A DNA stretch of 64,000 nucleotides from Pseudoalteromonas sp. 0303 (GCF_013349995.1 NZ_JABVXF010000009.1:82663-146662); one strand, 5' to 3'. Numbered from the stretch's first letter, positions 37,477 through 48,790 are shown. Notes: a model not told the origin generated them from the letters alone. Program-made: numbers and translations.

Positions 37477-38772
37477 TTAAAAAGGCAAATAGATTTGCGC
37501 GCTGAGGCCTCCCTCTGGGCGATTAAGTAGTTGTACTCGGCCGCCGTGCATATCGACAATACGCTTAATTATCGCAAGGCCTAAGCCACTGCCTTCGCTA
37601 CCGCGAGCGGCATCACCTTGTTTAAACGGTTCAAATACAGTTTCAAGTTCGCTTTCGAGAATACCTGGGCCGTGATCGTTAACCACGACCATGGCAAACT
37701 TTTTATTACTGCTCACGCGGGTTTCAACCTCTATATCACCATCTGAATAGCGAATTGCGTTTTCAATCATATTAGTAACAACACGCTTTATTGCTACCAT
37801 ACTCACTGGCACTTCGCTTAAGCTCGGGTTCTCTTTAAAGGTAATAGTGCGGTGATGTTTTTGTTCTGCTTCGACAACTTCTGAAACAATCGCGTTTAAA
37901 TCTTCTAACTCAAGTTCTTCACGTTTGTGGTGGCGTAAATATTCAATGAATTGGTCAATAATGGCATTCATGTCTTCAATATCATGAATGATCCCTTCAC
38001 GCAGGTAATCTTCATCGTCCGACATCATTTCGGTGGCAAGGCGAATACGTGTAAGCGGCGTGCGCAAGTCATGAGAAACACCAGCCATTAATAACCGACG
38101 GTCGTTCTCAAGAGCTGCAATACCTCGCGACATTTGATTAAACGCTCGGGTTACTTCAATGACTTCAGTAGAGCCTTGCTCTTCTAGCTTGGTAGAAAAG
38201 TCACCCACCCCTACTTTCACAGCTGCTTGTTGCAATGCTTTTAAAGGTCTATTTAGATGGCGGGCAAACAACCAGCCACCGAGTACACTTAAAAAGCCAA
38301 TACTCGATAAATAAAAGGTTAAGAACTTCAGGTTGTTTTCTTGCAGGCCGGTGAGCGGCACGCGCACCCAATAACCCGGTGCTTGCGGTGCTTCAACCCA
38401 ATAAACAAGTGGATCGGTTTGGCTAATACGTACTCGAGCAGAGCCATTGAGCTCTTTCGACATACTGCGCGATAGCATGGAGTACTCACGAGTTTCAGCT
38501 AACCCCTCACTCATCGCTTGGCGCTGGGTCATCACTTCGATGCCGGTGATCTCAAAAAACTTGTCTGAGGCTTCCTTGCTTACCTCAACCCCTTCTTCCC
38601 ATTCGATAAACACGGTTTTCACCTGTTTCGAAAGGATCAGGTTTACTTGCTCTATAGTTGGTTTAACAACATAAAAACTGACCGTGATATAAGAGACAAT
38701 TTGATTGATTAACAGCAGGGCTGCAACCAAAAATACCGTTTGTCCAAACGCACTACGTGGAAACATGCCCAT
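37477..38772 (-). CDS. envZ: Osmosensor histidine kinase EnvZ
   Basis: A 431-residue inner-membrane sensor kinase. Transmembrane helix 1 is at about 9-33, then a periplasmic domain, and helix 2 at about 149-170. A HAMP linker follows (about 171-222). The DHp domain has the phosphorylated His234 in [15 protein letters not shown]-binding boxes include [17 protein letters not shown] and GSGLGLAII. It transfers phosphate to OmpR, encoded just upstream, 5 bases away. The periplasmic part differs from enteric EnvZ, so the stimulus may not be the same. Confidence 0.94.
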   Translation of the reverse strand: MGMFPRSAFGQTVFLVAALLLINQIVSYITVSFYVVKPTIEQVNLILSKQVKTVFIEWEEGVEVSKEASDKFFEITGIEVMTQRQAMSEGLAETREYSMLSRSMSKELNGSARVRISQTDPLVYWVEAPQAPGYWVRVPLTGLQENNLKFLTFYLSSIGFLSVLGGWLFARHLNRPLKALQQAAVKVGVGDFSTKLEEQGSTEVIEVTRAFNQMSRGIAALENDRRLLMAGVSHDLRTPLTRIRLATEMMSDDEDYLREGIIHDIEDMNAIIDQFIEYLRHHKREELELEDLNAIVSEVVEAEQKHHRTITFKENPSLSEVPVSMVAIKRVVTNMIENAIRYSDGDIEVETRVSSNKKFAMVVVNDHGPGILESELETVFEPFKQGDAARGSEGSGLGLAIIKRIVDMHGGRVQLLNRPEGGLSAQIYLPF

Positions 38773-38777
38773 TACTG

Positions 38778-39497
38778 TTATTTTTCACCGTCTGGCACAA
38801 ATACGTAGCCTAAGCCCCATACTGTTTGGATGTAACGAGGATTAGCAGCATCAACTTCGATCATACGGCGTAAGCGCGAAACCTGAACATCGATACTGCG
38901 CTCAAGCGCACTGTAATCTCGGCCACGCGCTAAGTTCATCAGTTTATCGCGACTAAGCGGTTCACGTGGATGAGTCACTAACGCTTTTAATACCGCAAAC
39001 TCACCACTGGTTAACGACATTGTTTTATCACCATGGCTCATTTCACGGGTCGCAAGGTTTAGTGTGAAGTCACCAAAACTAATTTCGTTTTCTTCGGCAG
39101 CAGGCGCACCTGGCACTTCTTTAGCACGACGACGTAAAATTGCTTTAATACGCGCTAACAATTCACGTGGGTTGAATGGTTTAGGAATGTAATCATCAGC
39201 ACCAAGCTCTAAACCGATTATACGGTCAACTTCATCGCCTTTGGCTGTAAGCATTACAATTGGAATGTCATTTTCTTTTTGACGTAAACGACGGCAAATT
39301 GATAATCCATCTTCACCTGGTAACATTAAATCTAATACAATCAAGTGGAAGTTCTCGCGCTCTAATAAGCGGTCCATTTGCTCTGAATTTGCTGCTGAGC
39401 GAACAATAAAGCCTTGTTCTACAAGGTAACGCTCTAGCAAACTACGTAAGCGCATATCGTCATCAACAACCAATACTTTTGTCGTTTCGTGTCCCAT
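38778..39497 (-). CDS. ompR: Response regulator OmpR
   Basis: A 239-residue two-component transcription factor. The receiver domain (1-120) has the acidic pair in VVDDDMRLR, phospho-acceptor Asp56 in [19 protein letters not shown] and the Lys in [16 protein letters not shown]. The winged-helix DNA-binding domain (about 140-235) has [26 protein letters not shown] and [13 protein letters not shown] prefer the ATG at 39497 ([10 protein letters not shown]); one three codons earlier is possible. With envZ it controls outer-membrane and osmotic functions. It is divergent from greB, as in other gammaproteobacteria. Confidence 0.95.
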   Translation of the reverse strand: MGHETTKVLVVDDDMRLRSLLERYLVEQGFIVRSAANSEQMDRLLERENFHLIVLDLMLPGEDGLSICRRLRQKENDIPIVMLTAKGDEVDRIIGLELGADDYIPKPFNPRELLARIKAILRRRAKEVPGAPAAEENEISFGDFTLNLATREMSHGDKTMSLTSGEFAVLKALVTHPREPLSRDKLMNLARGRDYSALERSIDVQVSRLRRMIEVDAANPRYIQTVWGLGYVFVPDGEK

Positions 39498-39663
39498 AAC
39501 TTTCATTCTTTTTGTAATATGTTACTTATTAATATAAATGAAAAAGTTAAGAATAAAAAACGAATTACGCGCTTAGATTGTTACTGAACATTTCAAAATC
39601 CGACTCGACAAAGGTAAAAGACTTTTATACCTTGCGGCTGGTTTTCTTTTTAGGCTGAATAAA

Positions 39664-40146
39664 ATGGCAAAGACAAATTTAATAACCCGAGAAGGGTATC
39701 AGCAATTACAACAAGAACATGATTACTTATGGCATGAAAAGCGCCCTGAAATTACCAAAATTGTTACTTGGGCAGCAAGCTTGGGCGACCGTTCTGAAAA
39801 CGCCGATTATCAATTTAATAAGCGTGTTTTACGACAGATAGATCGCCGTGTACGCTATCTTCGTAAACGCATGCCAGATCTTAAAATTGTTGACTACAAC
39901 CCACAGCAAGCGGGTAAAGTGTTTTTTGGTGCTTGGGTCGAAATTGAGAATGAACAAGGCGATACAAAGCGCTTTCGTATTGTCGGCCCCGACGAAATTT
40001 ACGAGCGCAAAGATTACATTTCGATTGATGCACCTATGGCTAGAGCGCTACTAGGCAAACAGGTAGATGATGATTTTTCGGTGAACACGCCTGAAGGCGC
40101 AAAAGAATGGTATATCAATGAGATAACTTATCCGGACGCGAAATAA
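39664..40146 (+). CDS. greB: Transcription elongation factor GreB
   Basis: A 160-residue factor that enters the RNA polymerase secondary channel and stimulates transcript cleavage in backtracked complexes. The N-terminal coiled coil (1-75) carries the acidic tip (LGDRSENADYQFNKR) and the GreB-type start TNLITREGYQQLQQEHDYLW. The C-terminal FKBP-like domain (about 80-158) has FGAWVEIENEQG and the ALLGKQVDDDF-type loop. RLRYLRKR, a basic patch typical for GreB rather than GreA, appears as RVRYLRKR. Encoded divergently from ompR. Confidence 0.96.
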   Translation: MAKTNLITREGYQQLQQEHDYLWHEKRPEITKIVTWAASLGDRSENADYQFNKRVLRQIDRRVRYLRKRMPDLKIVDYNPQQAGKVFFGAWVEIENEQGDTKRFRIVGPDEIYERKDYISIDAPMARALLGKQVDDDFSVNTPEGAKEWYINEITYPDAK

Positions 40147-40260
40147 CTTTTGCCAGAAAATTCAGAAAGCGTTAATTAGTGATTGTTTAGTCTAAAAATG
40201 TGATCTATAACTAAAGGTACTCAAGATAAATCATTACTTGAGTTTTAGAAGGTAGTAAGT

Positions 40261-40566
40261 ATGTCAAACGCAATACAACGCATAATGAGTAATGCCATTG
40301 TATTCGCACTATTAATTAGTGTGAGTTTGATATCTTACGCCAGTGATATTGAAAGCCATTCAGACAGTGTTACGCCAACCGCTCACTTTATTGCGTGTGA
40401 TAGTGCAGACCCTGCCAACTTAGATACCGACCTCGATAAACATACACCTGCGTTCGTTGCTAATGTAGCCCAACCACTGCCAGATGCACGTGTGGTTTCG
40501 TATGTTCACCCTTGTAATAAGGTGTCTGTTTATAGCGCGCACCAGCGAGGGCCACCAGCTTTTTAA
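40261..40566 (+). CDS. Small exported protein of unknown function
   Basis: A 101-residue protein with a probable signal peptide (hydrophobic 11-27, cleavage after SYAS). The mature part of about 75 residues has two Cys (CDSADP and HPCNK), which could form a disulfide in the periplasm. AAGG lies 8 bases before the ATG. No family is recognised. It is inserted, together with the CBS gene that starts 50 bases later, between greB and tex, which are usually adjacent in gammaproteobacteria. Confidence 0.55.
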   Translation: MSNAIQRIMSNAIVFALLISVSLISYASDIESHSDSVTPTAHFIACDSADPANLDTDLDKHTPAFVANVAQPLPDARVVSYVHPCNKVSVYSAHQRGPPAF

Positions 40567-40615
40567 TTAACTCAAATTTTCTATTTCAGTTTAATTAAAA
40601 TGTATGGTGACCAAA

Positions 40616-41197
40616 ATGAATAATTTCAAAGAATTACGTCTTCAAGATATCTCTAATGGCGCATTATCTAATGCAGTGAATGAAGTTGAGCCAACACTCG
40701 ATCTCACTTCTTCAGCTTTAAAAGTACTTAATAGCTTTACTAAAAAAGACCCTTTACGTGCACATTACGGCACCACTATTGTTGATGCTTTAAAGCAAAC
40801 AAATAGCTGTTGCTCAGATTTTATTTTAGTGGTTGATAGCGAAGATAAACTACTCGGCATCACCTCTAGTGCTGATCTGCAAAGCTCAAAAATTATGATC
40901 CTTGCACAGCGCTTGAACTTACACCGTGACGAAATTACTTTACACGATGTAATGACGCCACTTAGCAGCTTAGCTGGTGTGAGCCTGCAAAGCATCAGCT
41001 ACGCAAGTATTGGCGATGCACTGCAAACCATGGAACACCAAGGTATGATGTTCTTATTAGTAACCAGTGCTAAACAAGAAATATGTGGTTTGATTTCAGC
41101 TCGAGAGATCGCTAAAAAATTACATATCCCTGTTAATATCAACCCAATTGCTAATGGCTTTAGCGAAGTATTACAGCAGGTTGATCACCCGCACTAA
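40616..41197 (+). CDS. CBS-domain protein
   Basis: A 193-residue cytoplasmic protein with a pair of CBS motifs. The first is near 45-90 (TTIVDALKQTNSCCSDFILVVDSEDKLLGITSSADL). The second is near 105-165 (LHDVMTPLSSL, ASIGDALQTMEHQGMMFLLVT, ICGLISAREIAK). CBS pairs commonly bind adenine nucleotides and gate an attached enzyme or transporter, but no other domain is present here. The start at 40616 is preferred because GGTGA lies 6 bases before it. Followed by a very strong terminator. Its regulatory target is unknown. Confidence 0.85.
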   Translation: MNNFKELRLQDISNGALSNAVNEVEPTLDLTSSALKVLNSFTKKDPLRAHYGTTIVDALKQTNSCCSDFILVVDSEDKLLGITSSADLQSSKIMILAQRLNLHRDEITLHDVMTPLSSLAGVSLQSISYASIGDALQTMEHQGMMFLLVTSAKQEICGLISAREIAKKLHIPVNINPIANGFSEVLQQVDHPH

Positions 41198-41232
41198 GCG
41201 TTAAAATCTGCGTTGTGTAAGACTATTTTTGC

Positions 41233-41265
41233 AGGCCTTAAAAGCAGTGCTTTTAAGGCCTTCTT
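41233..41265 (+). terminator. Terminator after the CBS-domain gene
   Basis: A 13-bp perfect stem AGGCCTTAAAAGC/GCTTTTAAGGCCT has a 3-base loop and a short T-rich tail (TCTTATT). Confidence 0.82.
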
Positions 41266-41332
41266 ATTGTGATATTATTCAGGCAATTAATCTTCAGTTT
41301 TACTGATTTTCTATTTTTAAAAAGGTTTATGC

Positions 41333-43648
41333 ATGAGCAATATCTCTGCACGCTTAGCAACAGAGCTAAGTGCCCAGCAACCACAGGTTGTTGCTGCAAT
41401 CAAATTACTTGATGAAGGTGCCACAGTTCCTTTTATCGCCCGTTATCGTAAAGAAGTAACTGGTGGCTTAGATGACACGCAACTACGTTTACTTGAACAG
41501 CGCTTATCGTATTTACGTGAATTAGAAGAACGCCGTAGCTTTATCCTTAATACTATTGAAGAGCAAGGCAAGCTAACAGCCGAACTAAGTGCTGATATTA
41601 ATAACGCTGACAGTAAAACTGAGCTTGAAGATTTATATCTGCCTTTCAAACCTAAACGTCGTACAAAAGGGCAAATTGCCATTGAAGCGGGTATTGAGCC
41701 GCTTGCCGATGCGCTATTTAACAACCCAAGTCTCGACCCTGAACAACAAGCAAGTGACTACATTAATGCTGATGAAGGCTTTGCAGATAATAAAGCGGTG
41801 TTAGATGGCGCTAAATTTATCTTAATGGAACGCTTTGCTGAAGACGCCAAACTGCTAGCTAAATTCCGAAGTCATATCGCACAACATGGTCAGATTGAAA
41901 GTACTGTAATTGCTGGCCAAGAAAATGAAGGTGTAAAGTACCGCGACTACTTTGAGCATCAAGAACCGCTTAAGAAAGTACCATCACACCGTGCACTTGC
42001 TATGCTGCGTGCTCGCAATGAAGGCGTATTACAACTTAGTATCAACCCAGAGCCAAGCGCAGAAAATCCGGCGCAAGTGTGTGCACAAATGATTGCCGAT
42101 CATTATCGCTTAGATGTTAGCAACTCTGCAGCAAGCGCTTGGTTAATGGGCGTAGTGCAATGGGCATGGAAAATTAAGTTAAGCCTTCACCTTGAGAATG
42201 AATTTTTAGGTGCAATGCGCGAAAAAGCAGAAACCGGCGCAATTGACGTTTTTGCTAAGAACTTAAAAGATTTATTAATGGCCGCTCCAGCAGGTCCACG
42301 CACCACGTTAGGTCTGGATCCTGGTTTACGTACTGGTTGTAAAATTGCCGTTGTAGATAGCACAGGCAAGCTGTTAACAACACAAACGATTTTCCCGCAC
42401 GCACCACAAAATCATTGGGATAAATCGCTTCGTACTCTTGAGCAATTATGCCGCCAGCATAAAGTTGAGCTAATCGCTATTGGTAATGGTACGGCTTCAC
42501 GTGAATCTGACAAATTAGTAGCTGAACTGATTAAAGCCAACACTGAGCTTAAACTTAATAAAGTGATGGTTAGTGAAGCAGGCGCTTCTGTTTATTCGGC
42601 ATCTGAGTTTGCCGCTAATGAATTCCCTAACCTTGATGTTTCACTACGTGGTGCTGTGTCTATTGCGCGCCGCTTACAAGATCCACTTGCTGAGCTGGTA
42701 AAAATTGAGCCTAAATCAATCGGTGTAGGTCAGTATCAACACGATGTATCGCAAAGCCAACTTGGTCAAACGCTAACATCAGTGGTTGAAGACTGTGTAA
42801 ACTCAGTAGGTGTAGACCTAAATATGGCGTCAGTGCCACTACTTACCCGCGTATCTGGCTTAAACAAAACGTTAGCACAAAACATTGTTAGCTACCGTGA
42901 TGCGAATGGCTCATTTAGCCAACGCTCTGAACTTAAAAAAGTTGAACGTTTAGGGCCTAAAGCCTTTGAACAAGCTGCCGGTTTCTTACGTATCAGCACA
43001 GGCTCAGATCCTCTTGATAACTCGTCAGTCCACCCTGAAGCCTACCCGGTTGTTAAGCGCATCTGCGAGAAGAACAGCTTAGATGTAAACAGCCTAATTG
43101 GTAACTCTGATATCCTAAACAAGCTCGTTGCAAACGACTACACAGACGAAAAATTTGGTTTACCAACGGTTACCGACATTATCAAAGAACTTGATAAACC
43201 GGGTCGTGACCCGCGTCCTGAGTTTAAAACAGCTGAATTTAAAGCCGGTGTTGAAACCATTAACGACCTAAAACCAGGTATGATTTTAGAAGGTGTAGTG
43301 TCTAACGTTGCTAACTTTGGTGCCTTCGTTGATGTGGGCGTGCATCAAGACGGTTTAGTGCATATTTCTGCGATTACTAACAAGTTTATTTCTAATCCAC
43401 GTGAAGTGGTTAAAGCTGGCGATATTGTAAAAGTAAAAGTAGTTGAAGTAGATGCTGCACGTAAACGTATAAGCTTTACCATGCGTTTAGACGATGATGT
43501 TGATACCAGCAATAAAGCCGCACCAGCTAGCAAACCTAAGCCAGCTGCGAAAGCGAAAAGTGCACCTAAGCAAAAACGCGAGTTTGGCAATGTTGCCATG
43601 GGTAATGCCTTTGCAGATGCATTTGCCAATGCAAAAGTGAAAAAATAA
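41333..43648 (+). CDS. tex: Transcription accessory protein Tex (YhgF)
   Basis: A 771-residue nucleic-acid-binding protein of the Tex family, related to eukaryotic Spt6. The N-terminal HtH region has [17 protein letters not shown]. The YqgF/RNase H-like domain (about 325-450) starts [18 protein letters not shown] double helix-hairpin-helix follows (about 500-560; [34 protein letters not shown]). The S1 RNA-binding domain is near 650-720 ([23 protein letters not shown]). The C-terminal tail is Lys/Ala/Pro-rich. Length is standard. It is involved in transcription and RNA metabolism; the precise role is debated. Confidence 0.96.
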   Translation: MSNISARLATELSAQQPQVVAAIKLLDEGATVPFIARYRKEVTGGLDDTQLRLLEQRLSYLRELEERRSFILNTIEEQGKLTAELSADINNADSKTELEDLYLPFKPKRRTKGQIAIEAGIEPLADALFNNPSLDPEQQASDYINADEGFADNKAVLDGAKFILMERFAEDAKLLAKFRSHIAQHGQIESTVIAGQENEGVKYRDYFEHQEPLKKVPSHRALAMLRARNEGVLQLSINPEPSAENPAQVCAQMIADHYRLDVSNSAASAWLMGVVQWAWKIKLSLHLENEFLGAMREKAETGAIDVFAKNLKDLLMAAPAGPRTTLGLDPGLRTGCKIAVVDSTGKLLTTQTIFPHAPQNHWDKSLRTLEQLCRQHKVELIAIGNGTASRESDKLVAELIKANTELKLNKVMVSEAGASVYSASEFAANEFPNLDVSLRGAVSIARRLQDPLAELVKIEPKSIGVGQYQHDVSQSQLGQTLTSVVEDCVNSVGVDLNMASVPLLTRVSGLNKTLAQNIVSYRDANGSFSQRSELKKVERLGPKAFEQAAGFLRISTGSDPLDNSSVHPEAYPVVKRICEKNSLDVNSLIGNSDILNKLVANDYTDEKFGLPTVTDIIKELDKPGRDPRPEFKTAEFKAGVETINDLKPGMILEGVVSNVANFGAFVDVGVHQDGLVHISAITNKFISNPREVVKAGDIVKVKVVEVDAARKRISFTMRLDDDVDTSNKAAPASKPKPAAKAKSAPKQKREFGNVAMGNAFADAFANAKVKK

Positions 43649-43668
43649 TAGGCTGTAGGCATAAGTCG

Positions 43669-43707
43669 AAAAAAGCCGCGTAAGTGTAAACTTACGCGGC
43701 TTTTTAT
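43669..43707. terminator. Strong terminator after tex
   Basis: AAAGCCGCGTAAG, loop TGTAAA, and CTTACGCGGCTTT form a 13-bp stem flanked by A and T runs. It can also work leftward, backing up the weaker hairpin at 43741-43764 for the protease gene. Confidence 0.92.
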
Positions 43708-43771
43708 TTGTATAGCAACTTAATCAGTCTCGTTGCTATGAAAGGCTCAATAAACTGAGCCTTTATCGCTA

Positions 43772-46700
43772 TTACTTACGACGGCGAAGTGCAAGTAATG
43801 GCAGGAGTAACACAATGAAGTGACCTAATGAGCCGCTTGAAGAACTCTTAGTTTCAGGTGTTACTTGTGAAGCGAATTCACAGCTACCATCATCTTCATT
43901 CGCAGTCGCATCATAGTTAGTTGCAGCAGCATCAGTACAGCCAAGCTCAACACCATCAGACTCAACCATTAGTAAGAATTCTTTGCTTACTTTGTCTGCT
44001 GGGTTTGCTTCGTCTTGCACTGTGACTGTCACCATTGTTTCACCATGGAAATGTGCATCTGGGATTAAGTTAAACGACATTCCGTCAACTTCAGCCGTAA
44101 CATTCTCGCCGGTTACCACTAATTCATTTGGCGACTGGTCTGCATCAACAACCATCACATCAACACCATCGATACGGCCATTTTCTGCTACCGTCATATC
44201 AGCGATGTCGCTCATTTTCAGGTTGCTTTGTACGCCGATCGAGTGCATTAACATACCACCTTCTTGGCTACCTAGTTGGTAATCAAGGGTGATATCTTGC
44301 ACTGAACCTTTCGCATCAGGCATAACCGTAGCAGTAAAGTTAAACTCAACTTCACTTTGCTCTGGGCCAACATAATCAAAACAGATCACTAAATCATCTT
44401 GTAAGATCTTGCCAAGGTCGTCATAACCAACCACATTGCTTAATGCACCGTCTTTAAAGCCGGCAGTTGTAGAGTAAACACTATCACCACCTTCAATAAA
44501 GATTGTCCCTTCATCAACACCTGCGCCTAGGTTATCGTAAGCAAAAATAGCTTCGAACATACCTTCATGGTCATCGATACCACTACGTAAAATCACTTCA
44601 TAGTCAAACGTGTCGCCTGTATTTTTATCAGTCACATTATCGAATTCCATAAATACGAGATCACCTAAGTCAGGACGCTCTTCTTTATACTGAGAAGCAA
44701 TCGTTAGACCTGTTGGATCCGTTGGATGGCGAAGGTTTTCGATTTCAAACGAGCCACGCCAGAATGGTGCAAGCGCTTCAACTAAGAAACCAGGACCACG
44801 GTGTGCACTCATCATCCACCAAATAGGTGTGAACTGCATTGCACCTGTTGGGTGTAAACGTACTTCGTTATTATTTACTTGGTTGTAAATTTCAAACTTC
44901 GCACCTTCTTTATAGAATAACCAATCAATTGGCACATCAAAGTACACATTTGAACCACCTTCATACCAAGCAGCTTCAGGTTGAATGCCAAAATCACCCC
45001 ATAAATCGATATATCCCCCTGTCGAGAATTCATCAATCATTGGCGTTTTACACATCTCATTAGTGATGTTGTTAGTTACCACATAATCACGTTGTACGTT
45101 ACGCGTTGCGTCTTGTGTACCTTGGATAGTTAACGTGTTGCCTTCTACAACTAACGAAGCTTCAACTTCTTCATTGTTTGAAGTTAGCGTTTCAGGCCAA
45201 ACTTGCATGCCATCAGGAATCGTCAATGACAATGAATAGTCACGTGCTTTAGATTCATAGTTGGCTTTAAGTTTTACATTAACGTTAACTAGGTCCATAG
45301 CGCGAGCAGTGTCTTGGTCAACATTTAAGGTAAGTGCCTCTGCATCACGCTTTAAATTAACCGATGTGAAACCAAGGGTGCCTTCAGCTCCCTCAGCATT
45401 ACCTAATGCAAAGCCGCCATAATAAACATCATTCGGTTGCGCATCTGGTAAATCCCAATTTACAGCAATTTCATAGTTACCATTGCCGCTGTGCTGCTGT
45501 GGCGCTGATACACTGAATTCACCAGTATTTTGCTCTTTAACAATGGCGTAATGCGTCACTGTTTGGTAACCAACATCACGTAAACCTGCTAGAGCTGCGG
45601 TCGCAAACCAATATTTACCAGGCTTAGGGTCAATAATGTTACAATAGTTATCTTCAACACTACTTGAAGAATAACAAATCATTTCTTCATCAAGGGCTTT
45701 TTTAACTGCATTGGGATCATCAGCTATGGCATCATCAGACACCATGAATGAGCCACTTTCATTAGCATCATAACCCACTATTAAGTGTGCTTTTTTCATT
45801 TGCCAACGAGGTTCAACAAGGTCTGCTAAATCTGTAGTTTGCTCTGTAGATGCAACTTTAACCATTAAGCGTTTTGTACCTTCAGGTACTTCAAATGCTT
45901 GGATATCCCACGCTTTTTCAACACGGTCTTTTGTCACGTAAGGAGCAACACCCAAGATATTTGCAGTAACTTCAGTTGGTTTTACAAGACCATAATAAGT
46001 CGGCGTAAATTCACTGTAGCTATCGGTATTAACAACGATTGATTCTGATGCACTGGCACGTGCCATATCGATATCAACCATAGTTGGTAACTCATCAATG
46101 ACGTTTTTCGCAACCAATGTGAAATGAGCATCAGGTGAGTCGCCATCAGTGTTCTTAAATAACACTTTACCGTTGAACCAAGCATCTTTATTTAAGATAT
46201 TGTCCCAAGGCGCACCTTCTTCATCAGGATCAAGTTTAGACTCGATGATATTTGGTAACTTCATAGTAACCATCACATCTTGTGTTTCACCTGCTTGAAG
46301 TGTGAAATTACTTGGTGTTACACTAACTTCTACACCGAAGCTTTCTTCTTCACCTTCAACAGCCCAACCATAAGCCGTTGCATCCCAAGTACCATCTTTT
46401 GTTGCTTTAACTGTACGCATCCACGTACATTCAAGCTCGCAGTCTTGATTAACTAACGAAGGAAGGTTTAACCACTCGACTAAACCACCATTGCGCGGGT
46501 TCGCATCATGATAGTTTTCAATAGTCTCATCCATGATAAGACCCGCATTGGCAGCTTGTGCTACGTCAATCGCACCGCCACCAGCCATGAAGTTGTAGTA
46601 TGGGTCAATTAAAGTAACGCCGTTAGAAATACGTACTTTATTTGCCGTCATCATTAGCGCTGATTGAATTTCTGCTGGCGTCCAATCAGGGTGCATTTGC

Positions 46701-48790
46701 ATAAGTAGCGTCATTGCACCTGTAACATGTGGCGTAGCCATTGAGGTACCACTCATGAAAGTCCAATCAGATGCACGAGGACTAGCTGTAAATGGCTGGT
46801 CATCGGCATTCGCTGCGTAAATATCAACACCCGGTGCTGTTACATCTGGAACTAGATTATTAATGTAATAACTTGGCCCCATAGAACTAAAGATCGCAAG
46901 TTCATTACCTGCTTCTTCATCAAATGAATAATGATTTTCTGGTTCACCTATTGTCGCAATCGCTGCGCCATCAGGGTTAGCATTAACCCAGTTACGAATT
47001 GTATAGCGTGCGTTTGATGGTAAGTGAATACCTGGGATCACATAGCTATCAGCAACAATATTTTCTGCCGAACTAATGTTTTGTAAAATGAAGCCACCTG
47101 CTCCACCAGCTGCCACGTTCTTAGCTTTGTCGACACGCGCAATGTCACCACGTAAACACACTACAATTTGGTCAGATGTAAACGTGCCTGCTGGGAAAGG
47201 GGCATTACAACTTGCTGCATCGTAATCATCATTTTCGTTCGGGTCGTCGTAATTTTCGGCAAGTACAACTTCACCTGTGATACCGCCAGAGAAACTCTTA
47301 CCTGAATACTCACCAGCATAAGGCGTGCGCGTGCCTTGGAAGTTATTGATGGTTTTAGAACCTAAGTCCATTACACGATCATGGGTTGATGCGCCTACTG
47401 TAGTTACCCAAGGCGAAGTATGATCCGCAGACATATAATATGGGCCTGAGTTACCCGCTGCTGCTGCTACTGAAATACCTGCTTCACGCGCACTTAAGAA
47501 AGCCATTTCCATTGGGTCTTCCCACGGGAAGCTTTCACCACCACCAATCGAGAAGTTGATTGCATCTACACCATCTTCAATTGCATCTTCAAATGCGGAT
47601 AAGATAGCTGACTCAGGACAGCCAGAATATAGATCACCCGAGTTTCCTGCATAACATACTTGGTACGAAATAATGTGCGCACGAGGTGCCACACCACTGG
47701 TACTGTCAAACGTAAATGGTAAGCTTTCACCATCACTTACTTTCTCACCTGTTGCAGCTTGAAGCGGTGTGTTTTCGATGTAATTACCCGCCGTAGTGCT
47801 TGCTGTGTGAGAACCGTGACCATTGTAGTCTTCACCATTTTCAGGACGGCGATCTGCACGTGCAAATTGATAATCAGCATTCATTGCAGTGATTTCTGGG
47901 TATGAGCGAACACCAATTAGCTTGTCATTACATAGCTCAGGTTCTTCCTCACAGTCGCCTACGAAGTTACCTGCGCCTAGTGGATTTTTCTCACTGTATT
48001 GCTGGTCGCTTGCAAATGCTGGATGGTCTGTATTGATACCTGTATCAATAATACCCACAACCATACCTTCACCTTTAACACCTACTGATGAAGCCGGTGT
48101 TGCACCCTGCCATAATTGATCAGCACCAATAAACTCAGGACCACGGTCTGTGCGTAATTCAAAAATACGGTTAGGAGTAATACGCTTTACGCCTGATTGT
48201 GTCGCAAGTAGCTCTGCATCAGCTTGTGTCATTTCGACCACTACCGCGTTATTTGCAAGAGTAAATTGCTTTTTAATCGCAATATTGGCACCTATTGCAC
48301 GCGCCTTACTTAATACTGCTGATTGACGTTGCTTTAAAAAACCTTGATACGCGCGCACACTTTGCGACGCTGTATCAATACGCTCTTTAACCATTAAAGA
48401 GCGAGATTCAGTAATAGCTGTAGCGCTGAAACCTTGAATATCACCTTGGTAACTTGCCACAGGCTCATCATGCATTTGCACAATGTAAGTTTGAATGCCT
48501 GTCACCCCATCTTGAGGTTGAAAAACATGTTCCGGCTGCTGACTTTGATAGTGCTGGTTTAAGCGTTGAGCACTCCCTTTGAGCAAGCTTGGATGATCTT
48601 CGATTTGTTTTTCTTGTTGATAATTCGCGATATCTTCAGCTGTAAATGTTGGCTGATAAAAGCCTTTATCTGACACTTTGTTAAAGCCAGGCTCTGCCGC
48701 AGCATAGCCTGTAGCGCCGACATACAAGGCTGTAAGTACGGCGACTGAACTTTTCTTCAAGTGTGCGATTTTCTTATTGCAAGGTTGCAT
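43772..48790 (-). CDS. Large secreted S8 (subtilisin-like) protease with GlyGly-CTERM tail
   Basis: A 1672-residue exported protease. The long signal peptide ends near GYAAAEP. An inhibitor_I9-type propeptide lies at about 100-210. The peptidase_S8 domain runs about 240-740 with catalytic Asp249 (GIIDTGIN), His325 (NGHGSHTA) and Ser683 (GTSMATPHV). A protease-associated (PA) domain is inserted at about 500-610. The rest is beta-rich, with a CTDAAATNYDATANEDDGSC calcium-type motif near the end. The C-terminus (SSSSGSLG, hydrophobic helix, RRRK) is a GlyGly-CTERM signal, processed by rhombosortase after type II secretion. Likely digests extracellular protein. A 7-bp dyad lies in the 5' leader. 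Confidence 0.93.
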   Translation of the reverse strand: MQPCNKKIAHLKKSSVAVLTALYVGATGYAAAEPGFNKVSDKGFYQPTFTAEDIANYQQEKQIEDHPSLLKGSAQRLNQHYQSQQPEHVFQPQDGVTGIQTYIVQMHDEPVASYQGDIQGFSATAITESRSLMVKERIDTASQSVRAYQGFLKQRQSAVLSKARAIGANIAIKKQFTLANNAVVVEMTQADAELLATQSGVKRITPNRIFELRTDRGPEFIGADQLWQGATPASSVGVKGEGMVVGIIDTGINTDHPAFASDQQYSEKNPLGAGNFVGDCEEEPELCNDKLIGVRSYPEITAMNADYQFARADRRPENGEDYNGHGSHTASTTAGNYIENTPLQAATGEKVSDGESLPFTFDSTSGVAPRAHIISYQVCYAGNSGDLYSGCPESAILSAFEDAIEDGVDAINFSIGGGESFPWEDPMEMAFLSAREAGISVAAAAGNSGPYYMSADHTSPWVTTVGASTHDRVMDLGSKTINNFQGTRTPYAGEYSGKSFSGGITGEVVLAENYDDPNENDDYDAASCNAPFPAGTFTSDQIVVCLRGDIARVDKAKNVAAGGAGGFILQNISSAENIVADSYVIPGIHLPSNARYTIRNWVNANPDGAAIATIGEPENHYSFDEEAGNELAIFSSMGPSYYINNLVPDVTAPGVDIYAANADDQPFTASPRASDWTFMSGTSMATPHVTGAMTLLMQMHPDWTPAEIQSALMMTANKVRISNGVTLIDPYYNFMAGGGAIDVAQAANAGLIMDETIENYHDANPRNGGLVEWLNLPSLVNQDCELECTWMRTVKATKDGTWDATAYGWAVEGEEESFGVEVSVTPSNFTLQAGETQDVMVTMKLPNIIESKLDPDEEGAPWDNILNKDAWFNGKVLFKNTDGDSPDAHFTLVAKNVIDELPTMVDIDMARASASESIVVNTDSYSEFTPTYYGLVKPTEVTANILGVAPYVTKDRVEKAWDIQAFEVPEGTKRLMVKVASTEQTTDLADLVEPRWQMKKAHLIVGYDANESGSFMVSDDAIADDPNAVKKALDEEMICYSSSSVEDNYCNIIDPKPGKYWFATAALAGLRDVGYQTVTHYAIVKEQNTGEFSVSAPQQHSGNGNYEIAVNWDLPDAQPNDVYYGGFALGNAEGAEGTLGFTSVNLKRDAEALTLNVDQDTARAMDLVNVNVKLKANYESKARDYSLSLTIPDGMQVWPETLTSNNEEVEASLVVEGNTLTIQGTQDATRNVQRDYVVTNNITNEMCKTPMIDEFSTGGYIDLWGDFGIQPEAAWYEGGSNVYFDVPIDWLFYKEGAKFEIYNQVNNNEVRLHPTGAMQFTPIWWMMSAHRGPGFLVEALAPFWRGSFEIENLRHPTDPTGLTIASQYKEERPDLGDLVFMEFDNVTDKNTGDTFDYEVILRSGIDDHEGMFEAIFAYDNLGAGVDEGTIFIEGGDSVYSTTAGFKDGALSNVVGYDDLGKILQDDLVICFDYVGPEQSEVEFNFTATVMPDAKGSVQDITLDYQLGSQEGGMLMHSIGVQSNLKMSDIADMTVAENGRIDGVDVMVVDADQSPNELVVTGENVTAEVDGMSFNLIPDAHFHGETMVTVTVQDEANPADKVSKEFLLMVESDGVELGCTDAAATNYDATANEDDGSCEFASQVTPETKSSSSGSLGHFIVLLLPLLALRRRK

